A stretch of 64,000 bases of DNA from Dolichospermum sp. DET69 (GTDB lineage: Bacteria > Cyanobacteriota > Cyanobacteriia > Cyanobacteriales > Nostocaceae), in NCBI GenBank assembly GCA_017355425.1, contig CP070233.1:4398501-4462500 (forward strand), in the 5' to 3' direction. Shown here piece after piece: positions 38,484 through 49,283 of this stretch. The position numbers and the translations under genes were made by a program. The notes beneath the pieces were generated by a model. That model ran no database searches. It saw nothing but the letters and a program-made list of their open reading frames with translations, and was not told the origin of the DNA. Positions within the stretch are counted from its first letter, which is position 1, and every line of letters begins with the position of its first letter.

Positions 38484-41177
38484 CTATACTGCACCTTGAC
38501 GAATCATCTCAAAACCATACACATATATATCGGCAACTTTATAGCGTTTCTCTTTTTCGCGCCATTCAATAATACCAATCTCACTTAAAAAAGAAACAAA
38601 TTCTTCAAAACCTGCTATATCAGGCGCTAAATCTTGCCATACTTCTCGTAACTGTTCTTTAGATAAGAAAGCCAATTTACCCTTGAGAGAATCAAAAAAT
38701 TTAGTTAAATCAGGGTATTCCTCTTTAATTTCTTCGCAGCGGTTTTCTGATGCTTTTTTCAATCCAAATTCTAGCGATTTACCTTGAAGTAGGCGGTCTG
38801 TACGGAATTTGCTTGATGATTGTCCTTTATAGGTTAGTTCTTGTTCTTTTGCTCCTTTGAGGAATATACTTAAACTACGAGGAAAAGTAGTACCACTTGG
38901 GTCTGTTAATCGTTCATAAACCCATCGAGATACGTTTTTAGCACTCTTTCCACCTCGACGACGGTTTCCCCAAAGTAATTCTAATGCTTTATCAATCACA
39001 TCTTCACTAGCTTGATCAATACTTTCAACAGCAATAGGAGAGGATCGATCAACTAAATCCTTGAAATCTTTGGATTGTATTACTTGACGAAGTGCTAACC
39101 GTAAAAAGTCAATTTTATTCCACTGTAAAATAATATCGCGTCCAGTAAAATGACTTTTATTATCAAAACTTAAAAGATTCCATATATCCTCTCTCAAGAA
39201 AATTTTAAATCTAATTTCTGTTAATCTGTTAGCATCACAAGATTGAACTAATTGAAATAAGCCAGTGAGTGCTTGTTGTCTTATTCCTTCTCTTTCAGGA
39301 AAATCTTCATCTAAATCATCGTAAAGAAACCATAGTTTTTGAGAATTATTTCCGACTTCTTCATTAAGAAGAATGTTAATAGCATCTTTGACTATAAGAC
39401 ATAGTTCAGAGTTAGTAGATAATTCTAATAAGGCTTGAGTGCATTCAGACTGCCATTTTTCTTTAGGTAAATTATTGATGATTTTATTCAGTTCAGCAAA
39501 CTTTGTACCTTTCCTACCTTTAGGAAACTTAAATAAATGTTCCTGATGACATCTAAGCAGTAAATAAGCTCTCCATAAAGCTTCCCATGTGCCACTATTT
39601 TCCTGCAAATTTTTATGAATATATTCAAAATCCCCACGAGATGGGCGACTTTCCTGAAATCTACCATGTGCTGACAAAAATACAGTATTATCTAACCGTC
39701 CATGAGCTAGTTTTTGAGCAACAATTTTGTGTTTTAAAAAAAGCCAATATAACGCAGTTTTACCTGTTCCTTTTCGTCCTCTAATTAAACAAGTTGTGTC
39801 ATCTAAGAATCTTTCAAAATCAGTTGTACGCTGAAATAATAGGCTCAAATCTTGTCTTTGATCAGCAGCATTTACTTCAGGAAATTGCAGACTTTCAATA
39901 ATTTTCCATCGCTGATCTATAGTATTTAAAACATTGCTACGGTTAATTTCATCAGTTGTTTCATCAATTAAGTTAGCAATTTTAGTGTAGTAATCTTGCA
40001 TTCCTGGTGCAGGATAGCTGTCAGCTAAAGCAATTGGCAAAAGATAAGGAACTACTAAAAGTTCTTCTATTGAAGTTTGAGAATTATCTAAATCCGACTC
40101 ATCTTCATCTGTTTCATAGTTTTCATTGGTTGTCGTTTTTATCCTATTTAGCAATGATTCCCAAATAGATTTTACTTTAGATAAACCGATTTTAGTAACA
40201 TCAGGGACGGGAGAAAAAACAAAATTAATTGATAATTTATTAAGGTTTTGAAGTGATTGTAAAAGTAGTTCTATTCCCTGTTTATTCTGTTCATTAGGAA
40301 AAAGAAACATAATTGCTTCATCAGCAGCTTGGATTAATGATAAAGCTCCCCATTGATTAATTCCCGTTCTCGAATCAATTAAAAGAATATCTGGTTTTAA
40401 TTGTTCGTAAATTTCCCGCTTAAAAACAGTCCAAAGATTTTGATCTCCATCAATAACAGTATTAGCATGGAGATCATCAACCTTAGAAATATAATCAAGA
40501 CTAAGACAACCAGCAGGAACAACAAATAATCTTCCTTTAGCGTTTTGTATTCTCACTTCACCAAATATTTCAGTAATGAAAATACTCGGTTTTATTTCTT
40601 CTGGTAAATAGGAACGTTCATAAAAATAGTCAACAATTCCATATTTTGGTTGTGGTTGCAGGTTAAAAGCCGTACTTAAACCAGGTGCTTCTAAATCTAA
40701 ATCTACAGCCACAACTTTACGTCCCCGCATTGCTAAAATCCAAGCAACATGAGTTAATGCCGTAGTGCGTCCTACTCCTCCTTTAAAAGAATAAAATGTC
40801 ACTGTTCTGGGTAGACTAAGTTCGCGCTGAGGTGCTGTTGGTTGGTTTTGTGGGTTTGCTGCTTGGATAGCTAAATCTTGCCAAGTATGTATTGATGCTG
40901 GATCAAAAGTCTGTGGTGGTGAAATATTAAGTGATTCAGCTTCTTGAAGTGTATATAGGGAGAGAAAACCAGGAGATAAATGAGGAACTTGTGATTTAAG
41001 TAAGTTAGAAATTTGTTCTTTACGTTGAGGAATAGATAAACTTATAAAGCGATCGCTAACAATAGTCAAATTCAATAAACCAGATGTAGAAATATTTACA
41101 TCAACCCATTCCTGTGACTTCTGTACATACTGGTTTGTAATTTCCTGTTTTAGTAAAACCTGCCAATTTTCCTGCAT
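38484..41177 (-). CDS. Double NTPase: KGGVGR (ParA/MinD-like) domain fused to a second P-loop ATPase
   Basis: An 897-aa protein. Residues 1-110 form an alpha/beta domain I do not recognise. Residues about 124-410 are a ParA/MinD-like domain with the variant deviant Walker A FKGGVGRTTALTH (132-139 core), VVAVDLDLEAPGLS and Walker B LLIDSRTG (about 265-272). Residues about 440-760 carry a second P-loop, LIRGRKGTGKTALYW (467-475 core), with LWFLYDDLDEDFPE (about 615-628) as Walker B and a possible arginine/sensor region KIFLREDIW; this half resembles the Sll1717-type P-loop family. A helical C-terminus follows. It starts 12 bp after a 77-aa gene. Such KGGVGR proteins often sit in biological conflict systems; function here is unknown. 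Confidence 0.75.
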   Translation of the reverse strand: MQENWQVLLKQEITNQYVQKSQEWVDVNISTSGLLNLTIVSDRFISLSIPQRKEQISNLLKSQVPHLSPGFLSLYTLQEAESLNISPPQTFDPASIHTWQDLAIQAANPQNQPTAPQRELSLPRTVTFYSFKGGVGRTTALTHVAWILAMRGRKVVAVDLDLEAPGLSTAFNLQPQPKYGIVDYFYERSYLPEEIKPSIFITEIFGEVRIQNAKGRLFVVPAGCLSLDYISKVDDLHANTVIDGDQNLWTVFKREIYEQLKPDILLIDSRTGINQWGALSLIQAADEAIMFLFPNEQNKQGIELLLQSLQNLNKLSINFVFSPVPDVTKIGLSKVKSIWESLLNRIKTTTNENYETDEDESDLDNSQTSIEELLVVPYLLPIALADSYPAPGMQDYYTKIANLIDETTDEINRSNVLNTIDQRWKIIESLQFPEVNAADQRQDLSLLFQRTTDFERFLDDTTCLIRGRKGTGKTALYWLFLKHKIVAQKLAHGRLDNTVFLSAHGRFQESRPSRGDFEYIHKNLQENSGTWEALWRAYLLLRCHQEHLFKFPKGRKGTKFAELNKIINNLPKEKWQSECTQALLELSTNSELCLIVKDAINILLNEEVGNNSQKLWFLYDDLDEDFPEREGIRQQALTGLFQLVQSCDANRLTEIRFKIFLREDIWNLLSFDNKSHFTGRDIILQWNKIDFLRLALRQVIQSKDFKDLVDRSSPIAVESIDQASEDVIDKALELLWGNRRRGGKSAKNVSRWVYERLTDPSGTTFPRSLSIFLKGAKEQELTYKGQSSSKFRTDRLLQGKSLEFGLKKASENRCEEIKEEYPDLTKFFDSLKGKLAFLSKEQLREVWQDLAPDIAGFEEFVSFLSEIGIIEWREKEKRYKVADIYVYGFEMIRQGAV

Positions 41178-41189
41178 TTGATCACCTCT

Positions 41190-41423
41190 TTAAAGTTGAG
41201 TAGCTTGCTTCAGTAACCAACTTTTAATACTTGTATATGCGTATAACCAGCGTTTGTAATTTAATTCATCAGGTTCGATACTAGAATAACGCATATCTAT
41301 GAAATGTTGACCCATTGGATTTTCCACTTGATCAAGCCATTTTTTTCCTTCTGAAAAATTATCAATTTTAGATTTAAGTTGATTATGTTGTTTAAGAAGT
41401 TCTGTGTAACTATGTGTCCTCAA
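41190..41423 (-). CDS. Small helical protein upstream of the double NTPase
   Basis: A 77-aa all-helical protein (TELLKQHNQLKSKIDNFSEG, then YKRWLYAYTSIKSWLL) with no recognised family. The 12-bp gap and same strand as the 897-aa NTPase indicate an operon, so it may be a partner or regulator. No catalytic motif visible. Confidence 0.6.
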   Translation of the reverse strand: MRTHSYTELLKQHNQLKSKIDNFSEGKKWLDQVENPMGQHFIDMRYSSIEPDELNYKRWLYAYTSIKSWLLKQATQL

Positions 41424-41460
41424 GTTCTGACTTGCAACCCCAGGTAGAGTATTAAAAATA

Positions 41461-41913
41461 ATGGGAAATTTATGGATACTTTCAAATGGTAGCCAATTCC
41501 AAATTCGTACAGATACTTTTCAGGATATAGAAAAAAACTGGTGGTGTCGGGTTTGCCCAAATAATCTTAGTGAAGTAGGAATAGATAACCCTGAAAGTGC
41601 TTATTTAATGACAGAGTTAGGTCTAAGACTCTATTCAAGTTTACGGTTTGCTCCTCCATTTCATTATGCTTTAGTTGGTGTAGAAGTTGATGAATTTAGA
41701 ACCCATAGTGAACTAATAGAAGATTTACCTAATTTATCTATTCCAGGATTAGTTTTATCTACAGCACTTGCACAGGAAGTGGAAACATTACCAGGTTTCC
41801 AACCGTTTAGTTCTAGTTATGTTTGGCAACCCTACAAGGGGGAAATTTATAATCCATTAATGACATCTCCAGACTTAAAACGTAAACTAGATGAACTTTT
41901 GACTGTGAATTGA
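41461..41913 (+). CDS. Unknown 150-aa protein, divergent from the NTPase operon
   Basis: A soluble protein rich in Trp and Tyr (NLWILSNGSQFQIRTD, NWWCRVCPN, SAYLMTELGLRLYSSL). No family recognised. It starts 37 bp from the divergent small gene, so the two transcripts share a promoter region; this suggests, but does not prove, a common system. An RNA-like flank does not follow; groEL converges on it after about 110 bp. Confidence 0.6.
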   Translation: MGNLWILSNGSQFQIRTDTFQDIEKNWWCRVCPNNLSEVGIDNPESAYLMTELGLRLYSSLRFAPPFHYALVGVEVDEFRTHSELIEDLPNLSIPGLVLSTALAQEVETLPGFQPFSSSYVWQPYKGEIYNPLMTSPDLKRKLDELLTVN

Positions 41914-42025
41914 ATTAAAGCTCAATATTCTCTCCGTGCCTGGAGCGCCTCTGCGTGAGACAAAAAAACAGCCGCCCCCTTACGGAAGCGGCCATTATTT
42001 AAACTAGGAAAACTACTAAAAGATT

Positions 42026-43741
<1,716 letters not shown>

Positions 43742-43763
43742 TTACCCATCACCCATGCCCAAT

Positions 43764-44075
43764 TTAGCTAACGATTGCTAAAATGTCTTTTTCAGAAAGC
43801 AGTACATATTCTTCTGTCGCCAGCTTGATATCAGTGCCAGCGTACTTGGAGTACAACACTTTATCGCCAACATTAATGTCCATTGTTTGACGAGTACCGT
43901 CGTCATTCCGCTTGCCAGGTCCAACAGCGGCGATTTCGCCAACTTGGGGTTTTTCCTGAGCATTATCGGGTAAAAATAAACCGCCTGCGGTCTTTTCTTG
44001 GGGTGCGCTCACTTTAATGAAAACGCGATCGCCTAGGGGTTTAACGGTGGAAACGCTTAAAGATACGGCTGCCAT
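43764..44075 (-). CDS. groES: Co-chaperonin GroES
   Basis: A 103-aa co-chaperonin, the lid of the GroEL ring. Family segments: [20 protein letters not shown], the mobile loop [26 protein letters not shown] and [14 protein letters not shown]. First gene of groESL, 24 bp after the CIRCE operator. Confidence 0.97.
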   Translation of the reverse strand: MAAVSLSVSTVKPLGDRVFIKVSAPQEKTAGGLFLPDNAQEKPQVGEIAAVGPGKRNDDGTRQTMDINVGDKVLYSKYAGTDIKLATEEYVLLSEKDILAIVS

Positions 44076-44099
44076 ACAAAATTTTTTCTAAATTAGAAA

Positions 44100-44126
44100 T
44101 TAGCACTCTCGACTCATGAGTGCTAA
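44100..44126 (-). promoter_or_regulatory. CIRCE operator (HrcA binding site)
   Basis: TTAGCACTC, nine bases, GAGTGCTAA: a perfect match to the CIRCE inverted repeat, placed 25-51 bases upstream of the groES ATG. HrcA bound here represses groESL until heat stress. Confidence 0.95.
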
Positions 44127-44327
44127 TTTAGCTTTATCTGGGACATAATGGCAATCATGGCTTGTGTACGGGTTTCCGAACTAAGGCTAGGGTGGCGATA
44201 CTTAAGTGCAAATATCCAATTATTTTAGTTGTCAGGGTTTGTTGCGTAAGTAATGAATATTTTGATATGGACAACTTTATTTGCAAACTTGGGAAATTGT
44301 TATAGAACTGTAATCAGGGATCTACTC
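44127..44327. other. groESL promoter region
   Basis: No gene seen. It contains the remaining upstream region of groESL and ends at the start of the structured RNA element. No sigma-factor boxes could be assigned with confidence. Confidence 0.5.
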
Positions 44328-44735
44328 AGTCAGTAACCCAGCCCTAAAGGGACTGAGCTTGCAAGAGAAATCAAACAAGCTGTACTGACCAGACCACCCT
44401 GGCATAGTCTAAGGGTAGCCGTTATTTGAGTCACGACACCCCGGAATGCGAAGCTAGTTCCCTGCTCTGTCGCTTGTGATTAAACAGTTCTAAGGTCACT
44501 GGAACAGTGTTGCAAGTCTAACAAGCTCTTATAACGCAGTCGAAGCTAACATTACCCCAGAAATGGGAGGCTATGAGTGAGCAAAACATTATGCGTACAG
44601 GGTTGAGAAATTTGAATCGGTAATTGTCCCGTTGAAAGTACATCACAACAGTACCCCGAATTTCCCAACTCCAAGGCGGTAATGAAAAAGATTCAATGCG
44701 GTTAAAACCGCCCGTGTCGCTTCCCTCTCAGGTCT
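44328..44735 (+). ncRNA. Structured RNA resembling an IscB omega-RNA (HEARO), copy 1
   Basis: The segment opens CAGTCAGTAACCCAGCCCTA and contains stems such as AGCCCTAAAGGGACTGAGCT, GCTTGCAAGAG...CAAGCAAGC, CACCCTGG, TAGCCGTTATTTGAGTCACG, CCCCGGAATGCG-AAGCTAG, AACAAGCTCTTATAACG, GAAGCTAACATTACCCC and CCCAGAAATGGGAG. A near copy lies at 46229. Many short complementary arms with conserved loops indicate a folded RNA, and the order (CACCCTGG, then CCCCGGAA-TGC, then AGGG/CCC hairpin) resembles HEARO RNAs that guide the IscB nuclease. No iscB gene follows, so it is a stand-alone copy. Ends are approximate. Confidence 0.5.
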
Positions 44736-45546
44736 AAAGACACTATAATGATCCACGAACAGTCATCTCATCCCTAAAACTACTAGGGAACGGGCAAGAA
44801 GGAATAGGTAAAAGGCAATAGGCAATAGGTAATCACTAATTACCAATTACTAATCACCAATTACCAATTCAAAAAAAAAACAGATAAATACTCAATTCTG
44901 TTACAAATCAGCTAGTCTAGAACTTAGGAATGCTGTTAACAAGGTCTGGGGGAGCGATAACCCCATCTGTTATAACACAGTCATTCCATAGACATTTTCG
45001 CAAATCAAGCCAAAAACTTGCGTGTTTGTTGTTCTAGAACGATAATAGTAGTTTACCTAGATGGGGTCTGGTATCGCCAATTAAACCCAGAAGTCATTAA
45101 AGTAGGTCATCCAAGACTAGTAGGTTGGCAAGTAGTATGGTGAAAAAATCTGTATTTTTAACCCATGCTTGGCCAAAACATTCCCCGGTTGATTTTGAAC
45201 CTCTGATAGAGGCTTCACATCCGAAGGATAAGTAAAGCAGCAGTATGCCAATGGAAGCGCGGGTGAGTTTTGAGCTAGGGTCATCTTGAAAAAAATACCG
45301 ACTTGTGAATCACAAGGACGATAATTTAATCAAGGCTTTTGAGCCTGCACCTTTCAAATGGATCTATAATAACGCATTATAAAGACTACTGCTATACGTA
45401 TCCTTACTAGACTTTTTCCATTTACTTGCAAGTCTGTTGAAAGTGACTATCACTTTTAAGACTTCGGTGGGTTAAAGTAAGTTAAGTGGGAAAAAAGACA
45501 ACATCCGAAGTCATCCACCATACGGGATAACTATATCAATACCTTA
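44736..45546. other. Long leader region of the response regulator gene
   Basis: No convincing gene. It holds heptamer repeats (about 44815-44870), a poly-A run at 44871, and between about 45055 and 45145 a 27-codon open frame reading DGVWYRQLNPEVIKVGHPRL and ending GWQVVW-stop, which looks coding but has no clear start. The last 100 bases before the regulator are purine/pyrimidine mixed with ATCCGAAG motifs repeated at 45221 and 45506. Confidence 0.5.
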
Positions 45547-46224
45547 ATGGATCGAAGCGCAAGAAGTGCCACTGTTATGAAAGAACCCAGCATGAAAGAC
45601 CACAAACGACTTCTACTGATTGATGATGACCCTAACCTCATCTTGCTGGTGAAGGATTACTTAGAGTTCCGGGGCTACGAAGTCATCACATCTGCAAATG
45701 GCTCAGAAGCTCTGAATCTTCTAGAAACCGAAGTTCCAGATATGATCATCTGTGACGTGATGATGCCAGAAATGGACGGATACACTTTTGTCGAGCAAGT
45801 ACGACAAACTGAACGCACTAGTTGGATTCCTGTTCTTTTTCTCTCAGCTAAAGGTCAAAGTGCAGACCGAGTGAAGGGTTTAAACAAAGGCGCTGACGTA
45901 TATATGATCAAGCCTTTTGAACCTGAAGAACTCGTAGCACAAGTAGAATCTTCACTGAAGCAAACTGTGCGTTGGAAAGAACATCAAACGAAAGGCGGTG
46001 ATAACGGTTCTCGCATCCAAGTTCCTTTCGATGTCCAGTTAACCCCCACAGAACTGAAAGTAGTCCAGTTTGTAGCCAGAGGTTTAGCAAACCGCGAAAT
46101 CGCTGAAGAACTAAATGTCAGTCAGCGAACTGTTGAAAGCCATGTGTCCAATATGTTGGGCAAAACCAATCTCCACAACCGGACTGAATTAGCACGTTGG
46201 GCGATTGAAAATCAAATGGCCTAG
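45547..46224 (+). CDS. Response regulator, REC plus LuxR/NarL-type HTH
   Basis: A 225-aa two-component regulator; the ATG at 45592 (MKDHKRLLLIDDD) is an alternative that trims 15 residues. The receiver domain has the acid pair IDDDPN, phospho-acceptor Asp in MIICDVMMPEMDG (near residue 69), the Thr/Ser position LFLSAKGQ and Lys in YMIKPFEPEE. The C-terminal HTH (LTPTELKVVQFVARGLANRE, then VSQRTVESHVSNML) is LuxR-type. It resembles the Ycf29-like regulators of cyanobacteria and plastids. No histidine kinase is nearby. It is bracketed by the two RNA elements. Confidence 0.87.
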   Translation: MDRSARSATVMKEPSMKDHKRLLLIDDDPNLILLVKDYLEFRGYEVITSANGSEALNLLETEVPDMIICDVMMPEMDGYTFVEQVRQTERTSWIPVLFLSAKGQSADRVKGLNKGADVYMIKPFEPEELVAQVESSLKQTVRWKEHQTKGGDNGSRIQVPFDVQLTPTELKVVQFVARGLANREIAEELNVSQRTVESHVSNMLGKTNLHNRTELARWAIENQMA

Positions 46225-46228
46225 ATAG

Positions 46229-46620
46229 AAGTCAGTAACCCAGCCCTAAAGGGACTGAGCTTGCAAGAGAAATCAAGCAAGCTGTACTGACCAGATCACC
46301 CTGAGCATAGTCGTTTGCCTAGCATACAGAAAGTTAGGGTAGCCGTTATTTGAGTCACGACCCCCACCGAATGCGTAGCTAGTTCCCTGCCCTGTCGCTT
46401 GTAATTAAACAGTTTTCAGGTAACAGGAACAGTGTTACCGGACTAACAAGCTCTTATAACTGGTCGAGGCTAACATTACCCCAGAAATGGGAGTTGGTTT
46501 TTCAGGTTTCCAATCAAAAAACCTGACTAAAACTTAAGATTCAATGCGGTTAAAACCGCACTCTTCGGGATATTGCCACGTGTCGCTTCCTTCTCAGCCT
46601 TAAAAGGACTGAGTTTCCTG
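46229..46620 (+). ncRNA. Structured RNA resembling an IscB omega-RNA (HEARO), copy 2
   Basis: Starts 5 bp after the response regulator stop. It repeats copy 1 from GTCAGTAACCCAGCCCTAAA through CCCCAGAAATGGGAG with scattered changes, many compensating in stems, plus a longer CACCCTGAGCATAGTCG loop. The 3' part differs: it carries GGTTTTTCAGGTTTCC ... AAAAACCTGACT and then TTCAATGCGGTTAAAACCGC, which both copies share. No nuclease gene follows. Boundaries are approximate. Confidence 0.5.
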
Positions 46621-46774
46621 CATACCGCCAGGTTTTATGAAGATTAACAGCTTTTTTATCCGCTTAATTAAATTGAAAAACGTTGAGTAAAGATAGCATA
46701 ATTTCTCGAATCTGTTCAGTCCCCACCTTGATAAGACCTCGCGGTAAGTGAGAAACGAGCGCCTCTTTAGACCT

Positions 46775-46836
46775 GACAGCGTTGCGGCACGTAGCAAAAT
46801 TCCGAAGAGTGCGATTTTAATCGCCGTGGTCTTTGT
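46775..46836 (-). repeat. Inverted partial third copy of the RNA element's 3' end
   Basis: Read on the minus strand, GCGATTAAAATCGCACTCTT and the following CTACGTGCCGCAACG match the 3' part of copy 2 (GCGGTTAAAACCGCACTCTT, CCACGTGTCGCTTCC) with several changes. It lies about 230 bp away in the opposite direction, making a long imperfect inverted repeat. The rest of 46621-46932 shows no gene. Confidence 0.55.
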
Positions 46837-46932
46837 GTGATGATGGGGCTGTGAGTATGAATAACTTAGATGGTCTGGTATATTTGAGTGAACTAATCAA
46901 TATAGTTATACAGTAATTCGCTAGAACCTAAA

Positions 46933-49029
46933 TTAATTAGGGTTTACTGAAGGCTGAGATTGTTGAACTGCTGGTGTTTGTTCAGGTGTAGATTCTACTG
47001 ATGGACTAGGTGGTGATTTGGGAATCATAAATTGCCGCCAAGTTCTGATTTGTTCCTGAGAATCAGTGTAAGCACTACTACCACGAGGGATTAACTTAGC
47101 CGTATCAATGGCTTTAGCTACATCCACCTCACTTTGGGAACGTGCCATTTCTAACAGTTGTTGACTCCATTGGTCAATGGCAATATTGACATCTAAGCGT
47201 AAACTATTACGACTAGAGACCCGATTTGCCAACTGGATAGCTTCACTTAAAGCCTGTGGTGTACCATTAACTGCGACTTGCTTGGCTTTTTGCCAACTGT
47301 CTTTAGCGCGAATTTGCTCTTGCCAACGGTCTATTGATGATTGGGCTTCACCAGATAAAGCGCGTCCTGAAGAGGCGATTTTTTTGGCTTCACTAATAGC
47401 AGTGGTCAAATCACCAGTGTCAGCTAATGCTTTAGCTTGATCTAAATACGGTTGATCTTGAATCCGCTCAATTTTAGCTGTCCAGAGCCTAATCTTTTTC
47501 CTGGCTTCTGGATATAATGCCCTACCAGAACGAACTTGATTAAGTTCAGCGATCGCTGTTTGTAATGAGCTAACATCCTCATTAATTGCTATTTGTTCAG
47601 CTCGATCTAAATATGGTCTATCTTCAATCGTCTCCACTTGACCACGCCAACGGCCTATTTCTTGACGAGCTTCTGTAGAACGGGGATTATTACCAGGAAT
47701 TAATTCTACTTCAGAAATAGCTGCTGTCAAATCATTAACTGTGCCTTGACTGGCTAAGTTCCGGGCTTTTTCTAATCGAGCCACATCTTCAATTTCCAAT
47801 TGCCAACGAGCAATTAATTTTTGTGCTTCATTATAAACATCCCTAGAAGCATCTATTTGTTGAGCTTGGGAAATCGCGGTTTCTAACCCAGCGACAGTAC
47901 CCAAAAAGGCGCTTCTTTGCGCTTCACCCAAAACCATGAAATCATCAACTTCCCCTTGTAATTCCGGAATAGGGGGAATTTGTCGGGCAATTTCCAAAGC
48001 TCTATCAGCATTGCGCTCTTTCATTTGAGCTTGTGCTAATTTGAGCATTTTTCGGGCAAATCCTGAGATTAACTCTTGAGCTTTTTGATATAGATAACTT
48101 TCAGGTTTAATCGCTTCAGCTAATTTAATAGCTTTGAGTAAACTATCTACATTGCGATTTTTTGCTAAATCTTCTGCTTTATAAAGTTTATCCCCATCTT
48201 CCCGCGCCGTAACAATAATATTATTTAATTGATCATATTTAGTGCTAGCCCAGTATTTATTATTTACCCGCAGCAATCTAGCTGTGAGCATAAAAGCCGA
48301 TTGCCAATGTCGTTGACGCAGTTCTTGTTCAGCTTCTTGGTAAATGCCTTCAGCCTTTGACCAAATCGTCTGCCATTTTTGAATTTGCTCTTCTACCAGT
48401 TCACTAACTTTGAGATCAGTAGGAATTTTTCGAGATGTAGCGATCGCTTCCTCCAGATTCCCCGCTTGGAAACTCTCATCAGCCAACTTGAGAATATCCT
48501 GTGACCATTCCTCCAAAAGACGATTAATTTCCCCCCGCAAAGGGTGATTTTCTGGTAGTTGTTTAACTAGAGTAATTGCTTGCAGCAAATCATTAATTGT
48601 TTGCTTAGAAGCCGCTAAGGAAGCGCAGTGTAACCTCACCGACGCACTAGCCAAAGGCCAGAAAATTTGTGGGCAGTTAGGAGCAGAAGGTAGCTTAAAC
48701 AGCATGGATATAGCCAGAAACCCCATACTACCAGGAATCAAAGTCAGGATTATTGCCCACGGAACCCAGTTTTTAGTCCAGCGGGGCAATTTCTCAATGA
48801 AAACATTGAGATTAAATGTAGGGGCAATCCCCTGTGGTTGTCCTTCTAAATCATTATTTATAGCCAAATCTGCGCTATCTTGCTTATTTATTTTCTTCAC
48901 GGACTGAGAATGAGAACCAATAGCAGCAGTATCAGCAGTTTGATTATTTTCTATATAGTTAGGCCCAAGCCCAATTGGTTCTCCTGCTTGGTCTTTAGAC
49001 CAATTATCTGGAATATCCCGCTCTGTCAT
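46933..49029 (-). CDS. Large membrane-anchored helical repeat protein, cyanobacterial
   Basis: A 698-aa protein. Residues 1-90 are polar and probably cytoplasmic. One membrane segment is at about 91-110 (VPWAIILTLIPGSMGFLAIS). The rest is a chain of similar helical units with a repeated IxxWQ/IxRWR pattern near their ends (ARWQLEIEDVARLEKA, GRWRGQVETIEDRPYLDRAE, RLWTAKIERIQDQPYLDQAK, DRWQEQIRAKDSWQKAK), spaced about 50-70 residues. The C-terminus is Pro/Ser rich. Such proteins are annotated loosely as segregation ATPases in cyanobacteria but I see no ATPase motif. Function unknown. Confidence 0.75.
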   Translation of the reverse strand: MTERDIPDNWSKDQAGEPIGLGPNYIENNQTADTAAIGSHSQSVKKINKQDSADLAINNDLEGQPQGIAPTFNLNVFIEKLPRWTKNWVPWAIILTLIPGSMGFLAISMLFKLPSAPNCPQIFWPLASASVRLHCASLAASKQTINDLLQAITLVKQLPENHPLRGEINRLLEEWSQDILKLADESFQAGNLEEAIATSRKIPTDLKVSELVEEQIQKWQTIWSKAEGIYQEAEQELRQRHWQSAFMLTARLLRVNNKYWASTKYDQLNNIIVTAREDGDKLYKAEDLAKNRNVDSLLKAIKLAEAIKPESYLYQKAQELISGFARKMLKLAQAQMKERNADRALEIARQIPPIPELQGEVDDFMVLGEAQRSAFLGTVAGLETAISQAQQIDASRDVYNEAQKLIARWQLEIEDVARLEKARNLASQGTVNDLTAAISEVELIPGNNPRSTEARQEIGRWRGQVETIEDRPYLDRAEQIAINEDVSSLQTAIAELNQVRSGRALYPEARKKIRLWTAKIERIQDQPYLDQAKALADTGDLTTAISEAKKIASSGRALSGEAQSSIDRWQEQIRAKDSWQKAKQVAVNGTPQALSEAIQLANRVSSRNSLRLDVNIAIDQWSQQLLEMARSQSEVDVAKAIDTAKLIPRGSSAYTDSQEQIRTWRQFMIPKSPPSPSVESTPEQTPAVQQSQPSVNPN

Positions 49030-49283
49030 TGCTCACACCACACTAATTGAATAGCAATATGAAAGTAGGTAGATCAATATAGATAATTTTACAGCAGATT
49101 GCAGATCAATAAAGTACAGAATCTGAATTCAAAGCCAGACACCAAGCCAGCTTTATTTCTGATTCGGTGACTTCTGCTGTATGTTTGCTATCCTAACTTT
49201 CCCATCTAAAAAAACCTATCATTGGCATTCATCACTCCTATCAATAACATTACTGTTGTTTGGTTTGAGTGTGACTAGTTACA

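Noticed and set aside
46600..46797. 65-codon minus-strand frame after the second RNA element
   Set aside because: Lies across the inverted RNA-element pieces, no supporting features.
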